From contig CAZTPJ010000007.1 of the NCBI GenBank assembly GCA_964614515.1, positions 8,355-72,354 on the forward strand: a DNA stretch of 64,000 nucleotides. The letters are read 5' to 3'. Under the pieces are notes generated by a model. It did not search any database. It was not told where the DNA came from and worked only from the letters and a program-made list of their open reading frames with translations. This stretch comes from CAZTPJ01 sp964614515. Its GTDB lineage: Bacteria; Planctomycetota; Phycisphaerae; Phycisphaerales; UBA1924. The position numbers were made by a program, and so were the translations under genes. Position 1 is the first letter of the stretch. Each line of letters begins with the position of its first letter. Positions 1 through 8,228 of this stretch are shown piece by piece.

Positions 1-1385
1 GAGGCGCCGGACCACTCCCATGTATCGCCGAGATAATCGCCGTTGAATCCACCGAACAGGACCACACGCTGACGATTGTGGTCATACGCCATGGCGTGCC
101 CGAGGCGCGGAACTGGGCCAGGACCGGCGCGTTCCTGCCAGACTGTGCCCGTCCACTCGTGCATCGTGGACTGATAGCCGTTGGCCGTCCACCCGCCGAA
201 CGCGACGATGCGTTGTCGCGCGGTGTCCACGGCCATGGCGCGTCCGATCGTCGGCGTGGATGTGGGCGAAACCGATTGGAACCAACCAAGGCCGTCCATT
301 CTCCATGCCTCCCCGTTGGTCGTCAGCAAGAGCAGATTCGCGGCCCAGGGATCGAAGACCATCGAGCCACGTTCGACGCCGCCCGGGCCAGGTCCGCCAG
401 CCACCATGTTCCAACCCTGCCCATCCCACTGCCACGTTGCGCCAAGCGCCGCACCGACGGCCATCGATCCACCAAACATGATCGCGACATTGCGGCGCGT
501 GTCGTAGACCATCGAGTGATCGTTGCGCGGCTCGGGTCCTTCAGTTGCGACGAGTTCCCATTGTGTGCCATCCCATGTCCACGTATCGTTGTTCCGACTG
601 TTCGTCATTCCGCCGAAGAGGACGATCTTCTCTCGACGATCGTCATAGATCATCGCCGATTCTTCGCGTGTCCCGGGGCCACCCGAGCCGATTCGAAAGA
701 GCCACTGCGAGCCGTTCCACTCCAATGTATCGGAACGCAGACCGCTCTGGTCGCGCCCGCCGTGCATCACGACACGTCTGCGAAGGCTGTCATAGGCCAT
801 GACGTGGTCGCGTCGGCCAGGGACGGTTCCGACGTTGAGGAAGTGCCATGAATCGCCATCCCACTCCCACGTATCGCCGAGAAAGCCCGTATTCTGCCCG
901 CCGAACAACACCGTGCGTCCTCGCTCGGAATCGAATGCCATCGCGTGTCGTGATCGCCCGGGAGGACCGGACGTCGAGGCAAGTCGCCAGGTCGTGCCGT
1001 TCCACTCCCAAGTATCATTCAGGTTGCCATCTCCACCGAACAAGACCACGCGGCGCCGAACGCTGTCATACACCATCGCATGATGCGCTCGCGCCGACGG
1101 GCTTGTTTCAGGAAACCGCTGCTCCCATCGAACCCCGTCATACACCCATGTCTCAGCGCTGGGACTCTGAGTCACACCGCCGAACAGCACAACCTCTCGC
1201 CGCGCGGCGTCGTACGCCATGGCGTGAGCGATGCGCGAGCGCGGCGCCACGGCCAACTGTTCCCATCCAGCGCACATTTGCCCGTGCGCTCCAGTCGAAA
1301 ACACGCCGCACGCGAACATCATCGCGACGACCACGCACCACCGCGCTCGCGACACAACGGCATTAAGTTGCAACACACGGTTCAT
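1..1385 (-). CDS. Secreted kelch-repeat protein (3' end outside the window)
   Basis: The reading frame opens at ATG 1383-1385, seven bases after an AAGGAGG ribosome site, and runs open to the window edge, giving at least 461 residues. The first ~35 residues form a signal peptide (basic start, then VVVAMMFACGVFSTGAHG). At least nine units of about 50 residues follow, each with the pattern H-x-M-x-Y-D-x(3)-R-x-V-V-L-F-G-G and then a D-T-W-E-W-D/N-G strand. This is the kelch / galactose-oxidase-type beta-propeller blade. Known kelch propellers bind ligands or partners at the cell surface; no catalytic domain is visible here. The seventh blade is degenerate (LLLLTTNGE instead of LFGG). Exact function is unknown. 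Such proteins are frequent in secretomes of Planctomycetota. Confidence 0.9.
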   Translation of the reverse strand, partial: MNRVLQLNAVVSRARWCVVVAMMFACGVFSTGAHGQMCAGWEQLAVAPRSRIAHAMAYDAARREVVLFGGVTQSPSAETWVYDGVRWEQRFPETSPSARAHHAMVYDSVRRRVVLFGGDGNLNDTWEWNGTTWRLASTSGPPGRSRHAMAFDSERGRTVLFGGQNTGFLGDTWEWDGDSWHFLNVGTVPGRRDHVMAYDSLRRRVVMHGGRDQSGLRSDTLEWNGSQWLFRIGSGGPGTREESAMIYDDRREKIVLFGGMTNSRNNDTWTWDGTQWELVATEGPEPRNDHSMVYDTRRNVAIMFGGSMAVGAALGATWQWDGQGWNMVAGGPGPGGVERGSMVFDPWAANLLLLTTNGEAWRMDGLGWFQSVSPTSTPTIGRAMAVDTARQRIVAFGGWTANGYQSTMHEWTGTVWQERAGPGPVPRLGHAMAYDHNRQRVVLFGGFNGDYLGDTWEWSGA

Positions 1386-1444
1386 GATCGCCTCCTTGGT
1401 TCTCAAAGCCATCCCGAGCGGGCAGTATACCAGAAATCGCCGCC

Positions 1445-1482
1445 AAAAAGGCCGCGGGCCTCCGGTTATCCCGGAGGCCCGC
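1445..1482 (-). terminator. Rho-independent terminator of rnpB
   Basis: On the minus strand a perfect 12-bp stem GCGGGCCTCCGG / CCGGAGGCCCGC with loop GATAA is followed by GGCC and five T residues. It sits 11 bases beyond the predicted 3' end of the RNase P RNA and just before the kelch gene. Confidence 0.9.
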
Positions 1483-1492
1483 GTCGCGATCG

Positions 1493-2005
1493 GATGCGGC
1501 TGGTAAGCCGAGTTCTGTGCCGACGGGCGTTTGCGCTTCTCCTTTATGACGGGGGCTTGAAGCGCACGTTCCGTTGGCGGCAGCCATTTCTCTGGCCGTG
1601 ACGTTGCCGTCGCGGTCGGGGCGTGTGCCCCAGCGGTCTACCCGCCTCCATGTCGCCCGGGTCGGGCGATCGGCCGTGCCGACGGAGGCTGTTTGACCTT
1701 GCACGCGACGGGGTTTGCCGTGCCCCGCGTGTCACCACGCGAGCGGTGCGCTCTTACCGCACCATTTCACCCTTACCTCGCCTCGCCACTGGACCGACGC
1801 GATTGGACGTTGTTCATCGAGAACCTGGTGTCCGTCGAATCGAATCAGTGGCGGGGCGGGGCGGTATCTTTTCTGTGGCACTGTCCCTCACCCGCGATCG
1901 CGCCTCACGGCCGTTCGGATGGGTGGGCGTTACCCACCGCCGTACCCTGTCGTGCTCGGACTTTCCTCAACCCGGTCGCCCGGGCTGCGGCTGCCTTGCC
2001 GCATC
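1493..2005 (-). ncRNA. rnpB: RNase P RNA, bacterial type A, about 513 nt
   Basis: This is the catalytic RNA of RNase P, which removes tRNA 5' leaders. Conserved landmarks read in order on the minus strand: GAGGAAAGTCCGAGC (5' P4 region), GGTAACGCC, ACAGAAAAGATACCGCC, GGTAAGGGTGAAA, GGTGCGGTAAGAGCGCACC, GGCACGGCAAACCCC, AGAAATGGCTGCC and ACAGAACTCGGCTTACC near the 3' end. The ends were set by the P1 helix, where GATGCGGC at the 5' end pairs with GCCGCATC at the 3' end. At ~513 nt it is much longer than the common ~350-400 nt. Extra sequence lies in the P12 arm (outer pairing CCACTG / CAGTGG) and in a ~60-nt insertion between the ATGGCTGCC and ACAGAACTCGG segments, where a P19 helix occurs in many bacteria. 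Confidence 0.93.
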
Positions 2006-2014
2006 TGTCGTGGG

Positions 2015-2020
2015 ATTGTA
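2015..2020 (-). promoter_or_regulatory. Likely -10 element of the rnpB promoter
   Basis: On the minus strand the hexamer TACAAT (5 of 6 matches to the sigma-70 -10 box) ends nine bases before the predicted first base of P1. No good -35 hexamer is visible at 16-18 bp. Confidence 0.45.
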
Positions 2021-2111
2021 CGCCGTGCGGCCGTGGTGGTGCGGACGTTGACACCAGCCCCATCGAGTCCAACGCCCAAACGGATTCGCCGAGACTCATT
2101 CTACTGCTCCG

Positions 2112-2117
2112 TATACT
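2112..2117 (+). promoter_or_regulatory. -10-like box directly before the first glycosyltransferase
   Basis: TATACT lies six bases before the ATG at 2124. Sequence upstream of that ATG is CTCCCCCC, with no Shine-Dalgarno match. If used, transcription would start at or next to the start codon and give a leaderless mRNA. The -35 region is weak. Confidence 0.4.
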
Positions 2118-2123
2118 CCCCCC

Positions 2124-3827
2124 ATGCGCATCGTCCTGGTCAACTGGGCTCGGATCTGGGATGGCGCGACGCTTGGCGGCGGCGTCAACGGGTACTGTCA
2201 GGCCCTCGCCCTCGAACTTGCACGGCGAGGGCATGATGTCGTTTCGCTGTGCGGGGGGAACGCTTACACGGCCGTGGATGCGAAAGCCGGTCGCGTCGAG
2301 ATTCGTCGGCACGCGGACTGGATGGGGGTTCGTGTGTTTGAAGTGGTGAACTCACCCGTGCTGGCGCCGTCGATCTGTCAGTTTGGCGATCCACTCGGCG
2401 AGGCATCTTCGCCGGAACTGGAACGTGCCATCGGCGCGTTCTTCGCACGGATCAGGCCGAACATCGTTCACTTCAACAACATCGAAGGCTTCTCGGCCGG
2501 GTGTGTCGCGACGGCCAAGGCGTGCGGCGCGGGCGTGGTGTTCAGCCTGCACAACTATCACACGATCTGTCCGCAGGTGTATCTGATGCGCGGGCATCGC
2601 CGGCCGTGCTTTTCGTATGAAGAGGGACGTGCTTGCGAGGGGTGCATCGAATCTGCCTCGCCGGATCAGACGCGACGCGAGCGTGTGGACTTGACGTTGC
2701 GCGGCGAGGCCCCCCCCACTTCGGCACGGCCTGAACCGCCCGCGCGGCACGCGCCACCTCGCGGGCGGTGGTCGCTGGGCACACTGCTCGATTCGTTCGC
2801 ATCTCCGAACGCGCGCAGCGCGCCGACGGCCCTTGGCGCACCTACCGACGCGGACGCGGACCTCACGCGCCCCATGCCCCCCCCCGACTCGGACGATCGT
2901 GGCAAGACGCGATACCTTCTCGGGGAACGAACGCCGCGCATCTGGCCCGGGCCGGATGATCCCGAGTGGCAGCCGCTCGACAATGACCCCGTAAGCGAAC
3001 CACTTTCCACGGCCGCGCCCGGACCATACGCCCAGCGCCGCGGCGCGATGCTGGCCATGCTCGCATCGTGTGATCGAGTGCTGGCGGTGTCGGAGTTTGT
3101 CCGTCGCAAGTTCGCGGCGATGGGCGTGCCGGAACGAGTGCTGCGCACGGTTCCGATCGGCACACGCATCGGCGAGGTCGCCGAGCGGCACAAGGAACTC
3201 GTGTTCGCGCCGCCGCCGATTGACGCCGCGAATCCGCGCCCGGTGAGGCTGCTCTTCATCGGCTACAACCATTGGTACAAGGGCCTGCCGATGCTGGCGG
3301 ACTCGCTGGAACTGCTCACGCCGGAGTATCTGGCGCGCATCCATCTGTTCATCTACGCCCTGGGCGGCGAATCCATCGAATGGCGATTCCGACGGCTCGA
3401 GCCGCGCCTGGCCGCGCTGACCATTCACCACGGCTACGAGTATCACGACATTCCGTGGATGTGCGGGGGGAAGGACTTTGGGCTTGTGCCGTCGGTCTGG
3501 TGGGACAATGCGCCGCAGACGGTGTTTGAGTATCTGGGGTGCGGCCTGCCGGTCATCGGCGCGAATCTGGGTGGAATACCCGACTTTGTGCAGCACGGCG
3601 TCAACGGACTGCTCTTCCGCGGCAACGACCGATATGCGCTGGCCGGGACGCTCGCCCGCGTGATTCGCGAGCCGGAGTTGGGCGTGAAACTCCGCGAAGG
3701 CGTCCGTCCGCCGCGTTCGGTGGCCGATCACGCGTTGGAGATGGAACAGATCTATCATGCGTGCGTACCGTCGCGGTCGGGTGAAGCCCTTTCCGGCGGC
3801 CAGACGGGGTCGCGAAGCCGGCCGTGA
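2124..3827 (+). CDS. GT4-type glycosyltransferase with an internal low-complexity insert
   Basis: The 567-residue protein has the two-lobed GT-B layout of family 4 glycosyltransferases. The N-terminal lobe starts MRIVLVNWARIWDG, with GGGVNGYCQALALELARRG at ~18-36. The C-terminal Rossmann lobe starts near residue 372 (VRLLFIGYNHWYKGLPML), and the nucleotide-sugar site lies around 468 (FEYLGCGLPVIGANLGGIPD). A Cys-rich segment (ICPQVYLMRGHRRPC...CEGC, ~149-175) occurs in several GT4 enzymes. Residues ~190-300 form a Pro/Ala/Arg-rich stretch that separates the lobes and looks like a linker expansion. The likely role is transfer of a sugar to a lipid or polysaccharide precursor on the cytoplasmic side. 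The GT2 gene follows 61 bp downstream. Substrate is unknown. The start codon probably lies on a leaderless message. Confidence 0.88.
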   Translation: MRIVLVNWARIWDGATLGGGVNGYCQALALELARRGHDVVSLCGGNAYTAVDAKAGRVEIRRHADWMGVRVFEVVNSPVLAPSICQFGDPLGEASSPELERAIGAFFARIRPNIVHFNNIEGFSAGCVATAKACGAGVVFSLHNYHTICPQVYLMRGHRRPCFSYEEGRACEGCIESASPDQTRRERVDLTLRGEAPPTSARPEPPARHAPPRGRWSLGTLLDSFASPNARSAPTALGAPTDADADLTRPMPPPDSDDRGKTRYLLGERTPRIWPGPDDPEWQPLDNDPVSEPLSTAAPGPYAQRRGAMLAMLASCDRVLAVSEFVRRKFAAMGVPERVLRTVPIGTRIGEVAERHKELVFAPPPIDAANPRPVRLLFIGYNHWYKGLPMLADSLELLTPEYLARIHLFIYALGGESIEWRFRRLEPRLAALTIHHGYEYHDIPWMCGGKDFGLVPSVWWDNAPQTVFEYLGCGLPVIGANLGGIPDFVQHGVNGLLFRGNDRYALAGTLARVIREPELGVKLREGVRPPRSVADHALEMEQIYHACVPSRSGEALSGGQTGSRSRP

Positions 3828-3888
3828 TGCTCGGCCGCCCCCCAAGCCCCAACCCCCCACCAGGGCGCGCCTCGTGCCAAGTCACAGG

Positions 3889-5556
3889 ATGTTGACACAG
3901 GATGTTCGACACGCCAAGCCGGCGGTGCGCATCAATGGCGTCGCGCACGCCGACCCCGCGCCCGCGGTCGCGTGTGCCTCCATCGCCGTGGTCATCGTCA
4001 CCTGGAACCGCAAGGAGTCCGTCGCGGCGGTGCTTCGCGCCATCGCGGCCCAGACGTATCCCCGTGATCGCCTCGATGTCATCGTCGTGGACAACGCGTC
4101 GAGCGATGGCACGCTGGAACACCTTCGCGGCGAGTTTGACCCCGAACTGGTCATCCCCAACCACGCCGCCGCAGCGCATCAGCCCGAGTTTCGCATCCCC
4201 GCGCCCAACGGGCATCACCATCGCAATCGCCTCGGCGTGCGATCCCTGACGGTGATCCGCAACGAGCACAACTTCGGGGGCTGCGGCGGGTTCAACACGG
4301 GGTTCTCGTTTGTTGACCTGGTGCTCGATGCCTCGACGCGGGCGCAGCGCCCGGACGCCGTGTGGCTGGTGGATGATGATGTCGATCTTCCGCCCGAAGC
4401 GCTGGGGCACTTGGTTGAGACGTTGGACCGCGATCCGCGCGTGGGCGTGGTGGGCTCACGCGCGGTGGACTATCACAACCGCGACACCACGATCGAGACG
4501 ACGATCTATTTCGACTTCGCGCGCGGGCGGATGAGCGAGACGCCGATCGCCAGCCACCGCCTTCGCCCGGCACACGACGCCTGGGTCGGCGCGGTGGGCG
4601 GCACGCGCGGCGCGCGGGCCTTTTCCGGCGTGCGAGAGGTTGATGTCGTCTCCGCGTGCAGTCTGTTGGCGCGATGGTCGGCCGTGCGCAAGGTCGGGTT
4701 CTGGGATTATCGATACTTCATCTACTGCGATGATGCGGACTGGTGTCTGCGTTTTTCGCGGGCGGGGTACAAGGTCGTGTGCAACCTCGACGCGGTGGTC
4801 TATCACACGCCGTGGTTCCACAAACTCACGCCCGCCCGGCTGTATTACTCGCAGCGCAACATCGTCTGGGTGATGCAGAAGGTCTTTCCGCCGATGCGGC
4901 TGAAGTACGCCACGCTGCGATGGCTCGCGTCGATTCAGTATGACTGCCTGCTCGCATCCATGCACCGCAGGATTTTTCACGCGGAGATCATTCGCCGCAC
5001 GGCCGCGGACATCGTCGCCAATCGCGGGGGCAAACTCGACAACGAAGGCCCGCCGAAGCAGCCCGTGATCGATGCGCTTCGCCGGGCCGGGGCGCTGCGG
5101 GCGGGGGCGTGCGTGGCGGTCATGTGCCGGCATCCGGATTCGCTGCGGTGGGCGGCCGAGATTCGCCGACTCGCCGGCGAACACGGCGCGAAGGATGTGC
5201 GATGGGTTGATGTCGTGCGCAACGATGTGCCCGGCGCGCATGAAGCGTCCGCGCAGGCGGGCGCAGAGCGACTCGTGTATGCCCCGCGGCTGCTGTCGCG
5301 CCTGCGGCGGCAACTGCCCCTGCTGCGGCGGCGACCCGACGCCGTGATCGTCTTCGATCAGACCAACGACATGCCGCTGCTCGCGGGCCGGCACAACATC
5401 CACATCGACCGCAAGTGGCCCGAGGTGGCGCAGGTCGAGCGCGATGGATTCGCACCGCGCGCGGCGTTCCTCGCGCGGTGGCTCGGCACCACGATTCGAT
5501 CCATCATCTACGCCGCGCGGGTGCGGCCGTATGTCTCGCCGAATCGGTATGGATGA
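3889..5556 (+). CDS. GT2 family (rhamnosyltransferase-like) glycosyltransferase
   Basis: The 555-residue frame is a GT-A family 2 glycosyltransferase. IAVVIVTWNRKESVAAVLRA (~31-50) is the nucleotide-binding strand, VDNASSDGTLEHL follows, a DDD motif (VWLVDDDVDLPPEAL, ~159) fits metal binding, and CDDADWCLRFSRAGYKV (~281) matches the acceptor-side ED/DD segment of rhamnosyltransferase-like enzymes. About 200 C-terminal residues have no recognisable domain. The start at 3889 was chosen because it lies just before the conserved domain and outside the preceding gene. The frame is open further upstream to 3757, but that part overlaps the GT4 gene and is compositionally non-coding. With the GT4 gene it probably forms a two-gene glycan assembly operon. 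Confidence 0.87.
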   Translation: MLTQDVRHAKPAVRINGVAHADPAPAVACASIAVVIVTWNRKESVAAVLRAIAAQTYPRDRLDVIVVDNASSDGTLEHLRGEFDPELVIPNHAAAAHQPEFRIPAPNGHHHRNRLGVRSLTVIRNEHNFGGCGGFNTGFSFVDLVLDASTRAQRPDAVWLVDDDVDLPPEALGHLVETLDRDPRVGVVGSRAVDYHNRDTTIETTIYFDFARGRMSETPIASHRLRPAHDAWVGAVGGTRGARAFSGVREVDVVSACSLLARWSAVRKVGFWDYRYFIYCDDADWCLRFSRAGYKVVCNLDAVVYHTPWFHKLTPARLYYSQRNIVWVMQKVFPPMRLKYATLRWLASIQYDCLLASMHRRIFHAEIIRRTAADIVANRGGKLDNEGPPKQPVIDALRRAGALRAGACVAVMCRHPDSLRWAAEIRRLAGEHGAKDVRWVDVVRNDVPGAHEASAQAGAERLVYAPRLLSRLRRQLPLLRRRPDAVIVFDQTNDMPLLAGRHNIHIDRKWPEVAQVERDGFAPRAAFLARWLGTTIRSIIYAARVRPYVSPNRYG

Positions 5557-5798
5557 ATTTTGGTGCGACGGAACACTGAAGTCGCCTATCGCGACTTCAG
5601 TGGCACGAACCGTTGAAAAATCGCCGCAGAGGAACCGCCCCGGGTGGACCGCTCGCTCCGCGAGCGGTGGCAGCGCTTGTGTTGAAGTTGTGAAGAACCT
5701 GCTACTCAGTGGCGAGCAACCCGGAAGCCGCCTCGGGGCGGCGGGGTACCCGGAACCCGCCGCGGAGCGGCGGGCCACCCGGCGACAGGACACTCCGA
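5557..5798. repeat. Gene-free gap holding three or four small palindromes
   Basis: 5576-5600 is a perfect 10-bp stem CTGAAGTCGC / GCGACTTCAG with loop CTATC. 5648-5668 is ACCGCTCG / CGAGCGGT with loop CTCCG, a form that recurs near 14.6, 14.7 and 29.2 kb. 5756-5773 is CCCGCCGC / GCGGCGGG with loop GA(G). None is followed by a T-run, so they are dispersed repeats rather than clear terminators. Confidence 0.7.
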
Positions 5799-6866
5799 TC
5801 ACCCCTGCCCATCGCGGATCGCCTGCACGATGCGCTCGGCCGTGCGGACGTTGGCAAAGCCGGCCTCGGCGTCGATCTCCGGGCGCTGGCCCGTGCGGAC
5901 GGCCGAGAGGAACGCTTCGATCTCCGCGACGATCGGCTCGGCATCATCAACCACGAGATTCTCGACGTTGACCAGTTCGTTCCATTTGAGGTCGGTCAGG
6001 TCGCGCGCTTGCCGCAACTGTTCGGCGACTTCCTGGAGTTGAATCTCGTTGGCCACGCGGCGGATGATCGTGCCGGTCTTGCTGGCGTAGTCGATCTTGA
6101 TGTAGGCGTTCTCGCCGGTGATGCGGGTGACGCGCTCGGTCTTAAGGGCGAGGCGGCTGGATGTGATGTTCGCCACGCAGCGCCCCTGCGGACAATCAAA
6201 CTCCAGCCACGCATTGCACAAGTCCTCGTGCTGCGTCAGCACGGCCACGCCGGCCGCGCGAATCCGGTCCGGCTCCCTCCCGCCCATGAGCATGAGCACG
6301 ACATCGAGATCGTGGATCATCATGTCCATCACCACGCCGATGTCCACAGAGCGAAACGTCATGGGGCTCACGCGCACGACCTGCACAAAGCGCGGCACGA
6401 TCGCCTCGCCGTTGCGCGTGGCGCTCTTCATCGCCCGCATGATCGGGTTGAAGCGTTCGATGTGCCCGACCATCAGGCATGCGCCCGTGCGCTCGGCGAT
6501 GTCCTTGATCGCGCGGGCGGCTTCGGTCGTCTCGGCCAGGGGCTTTTCGATCAGACACGCCACGCCAGCCTCGAGCAGCGGGCGGGCGCTGGCATAGTGA
6601 TGCGTGGTGGGCACGGCCACGCTCACCGCATCCACGCCCGCCTCGATGAGTTCCTCAACGGTGCGAAAGGCGCGACACCCGCGCTGGGCGGCGACATCGG
6701 CCGCGCGGTCCTGATCCTGATCCACCACGCCGACGAGTTCGCACCCTTTCATCGTGGCATAGACGCGGGCGTGATGTCGGCCCATGCGGCCGACGCCGAC
6801 CGCGCCGCAGCGTACTGGTCGGCCCTCAAACCGATCCCCCGCACCATGATCGCGCGATGAGGCCAT
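5799..6866 (-). CDS. Gfo/Idh/MocA family NAD(P)-dependent oxidoreductase
   Basis: The 355-residue protein has the Rossmann motif GVGRMG at 24-29, the family EKP motif (CLIEKPLAE, EKP at 107-109) and the catalytic-site segment MMIHDLDVV at ~182-190, where His is the usual acid/base. Members oxidise or reduce a hydroxyl of a sugar, nucleotide sugar or inositol with NAD(P). The substrate cannot be read from the sequence; UDP-HexNAc 3-dehydrogenases are among the closest-looking subfamilies. ATG 6866 is preferred because AGAGAGGG stands in front of it. A GTG at 6902 overlapping the trxA stop is an alternative. It lies downstream of trxA on the same strand, 32 bp apart, so the two may be co-transcribed. 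Confidence 0.87.
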   Translation of the reverse strand: MASSRDHGAGDRFEGRPVRCGAVGVGRMGRHHARVYATMKGCELVGVVDQDQDRAADVAAQRGCRAFRTVEELIEAGVDAVSVAVPTTHHYASARPLLEAGVACLIEKPLAETTEAARAIKDIAERTGACLMVGHIERFNPIMRAMKSATRNGEAIVPRFVQVVRVSPMTFRSVDIGVVMDMMIHDLDVVLMLMGGREPDRIRAAGVAVLTQHEDLCNAWLEFDCPQGRCVANITSSRLALKTERVTRITGENAYIKIDYASKTGTIIRRVANEIQLQEVAEQLRQARDLTDLKWNELVNVENLVVDDAEPIVAEIEAFLSAVRTGQRPEIDAEAGFANVRTAERIVQAIRDGQG

Positions 6867-6898
6867 CAGCGGTCGCCCTCTCTTTCTCGAAGGCGCGG

Positions 6899-7234
6899 TC
6901 ACCCCGCGATCGCATCGTTCATCGCCTCGGACAACTGATCCTTGCTGGTCATGCCGATGAACTTCTTGACCGGCTGGCCCTGCTTGAACAGGATCACCGT
7001 TGGGATGGCGGAGATGCCGTACTTGACGGCGACTTCCTTGTTCTCATCCGTGTCAACCTTGCCGACCTTGACCTTGCCGGCGAAGGCTCCGGCGACTTCA
7101 TCGATCGTCGGGGCGAGCCACTGGCACGGCCGGCACCACTCGGCCCAGAAGTCGACGAGTACGGGAACCTGCGAATCGAGGACTTCCTGCTGGAAGTTGT
7201 CATCGGTGAACGTCTTGACGTGTTGGCTGGCCAT
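6899..7234 (-). CDS. trxA: Thioredoxin with WCRPC active site
   Basis: This is a 111-residue thioredoxin, a small cytoplasmic disulfide reductase. The fold is complete: VLVDFWAEWCRPCQWLAP (~25-42), the buried charged region PTIDEVA, KVDTDENKEVAVKYGISAIPT with the cis-Pro at ~79, and the C-terminal helix. The active site is WCRPC (Cys34, Cys37) instead of the canonical WCGPC. An Arg in the second inter-cysteine position is expected to shift redox potential, but the protein is otherwise canonical. The start at 7234 gives the standard thioredoxin length. A Gfo/Idh/MocA gene follows. Confidence 0.95.
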   Translation of the reverse strand: MASQHVKTFTDDNFQQEVLDSQVPVLVDFWAEWCRPCQWLAPTIDEVAGAFAGKVKVGKVDTDENKEVAVKYGISAIPTVILFKQGQPVKKFIGMTSKDQLSEAMNDAIAG

Positions 7235-7608
7235 GGCGACTCCTGCGGCCGGGGGTTGTTCCGGCGTTGATGAACAATGGTATGGCCGTCGCGGGAGATC
7301 GGTCGCAGGCCCGCGACTCGAAGGGTGAGGCCTCGCCGATGAGGCGGGCGTGATGGGGATGCGGGCCAGCGAGCGGCCCGGCCACGGTCCCTTCGTGAGC
7401 CTGCGCGGTATGCTACGGGCTGGGAATCCCTGCATGGCCATCGAGAGCGGTGGCCATGACGCCCGCCGCAGAATCACCAAAGACGACATCGACCGCGCCC
7501 TTGACCCGTGGTCCATGACCCAGCCCGGCGGCGAGGGCAGCGCGGTGGGTTGAGTCGACTATCATGACCCCTTGCCCTTTTCCATTGTGGGCGAGACTTG
7601 GAGCGGTC
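7235..7608. other. Intergenic stretch, no supported gene
   Basis: This region lies between the trxA start and a divergently oriented unknown gene. Frames here are short and have no recognisable protein. A minus-strand frame containing THRAALAAGLGHGPRVKGAV looks more protein-like than average, but it lacks a ribosome site and a plausible N-terminus. Promoters for both flanking genes should lie here, but I see no clear hexamers. Confidence 0.5.
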
Positions 7609-8109
7609 ATGAGCTGGTGGGAGAATCTATTTCCGGCCCTCGCTGGCACGGTCATAGGTGGCGGCATCGTCATTGTTGGAGATGTACTGCGCGACAAGCG
7701 TGAGCGGAAAGGGAGGCGTGGAGACGCTGTCCTCGATCTTTACGCCGATCTCTTCGTGTCTCTCCATGCGGCGCTCCGATACAATGAGACCTTCTACCGA
7801 GGCGTTAAGGGAAAGATACTGCAAAACGACGACTACAAGGAATCGCCGAAACACGCCAGCTACAGAGAAGAAGCGGAACGAAAGTTTCGCGAGGCATTGT
7901 GGAGGGCTTTACTCCTGGAGAAGAACGCCGAAGTCCAACTCGTTCTGAAGGAACTGCTCGGGGCCTTCGATGAGGACTTCGACGATCGTGATGAATTTCA
8001 GATCTTCGCCGTGGAATATGACACGCAGGCTAACTCGCTTCGAAATAAGTCACAGTTATTGGTAAAAGCCATCCAAAGGGCACACTCCACGCTATTTGAC
8101 ATGGAATGA
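7609..8109 (+). CDS. Unknown membrane-anchored protein, lower GC than neighbours
   Basis: The 166-residue frame starts at ATG 7609, behind a GGAG motif; an ATG 45 bp upstream in frame is also possible. The N-terminus MSWWENLFPALAGTVIGGGIVIVGDVL is one membrane helix, followed by the basic stop DKRERKGRR. The rest is a charged, mostly helical cytoplasmic domain (YADLFVSLHAALRYNETF, REEAERKFREALWRALLLEKNAE) suited to a coiled coil. I recognise no family. Base composition is clearly less GC-rich than in flanking genes and codon use is less biased, which suggests recent acquisition. It converges with the unknown gene at 8229-8885. Confidence 0.72.
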   Translation: MSWWENLFPALAGTVIGGGIVIVGDVLRDKRERKGRRGDAVLDLYADLFVSLHAALRYNETFYRGVKGKILQNDDYKESPKHASYREEAERKFREALWRALLLEKNAEVQLVLKELLGAFDEDFDDRDEFQIFAVEYDTQANSLRNKSQLLVKAIQRAHSTLFDME

Positions 8110-8228
8110 CCTCCCGCCACATGACATTGCCAGAACCGAGTGTGGCCTTCCACCCATGCGCTATCCCCGAAACTCCTGCACAGCCAACCATATCACACGT
8201 CGGCTTGACTTGCTCCCCGAGGCACAAG

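Noticed and set aside
2048..2053. Perfect TTGACA hexamer upstream of the glycosyltransferases
   Set aside because: It is ~58 bp from the TATACT box and no -10 box lies at proper spacing.
2352..3860. Long minus-strand open frame of ~500 codons opposite the GT4 gene
   Set aside because: It is a shadow caused by GC-biased codon positions; the plus-strand frame has clear glycosyltransferase motifs.
5576..5600. Hairpin after the GT2 gene as a terminator
   Set aside because: The stem is strong but no T-run follows on either strand; treated as a dispersed repeat.
7413..7697. Minus-strand frame with THRAALAAGLGHGPRVKGAV
   Set aside because: It overlaps the start of the 7609 gene, lacks a ribosome site and matches no family; kept only as a possible gene remnant.
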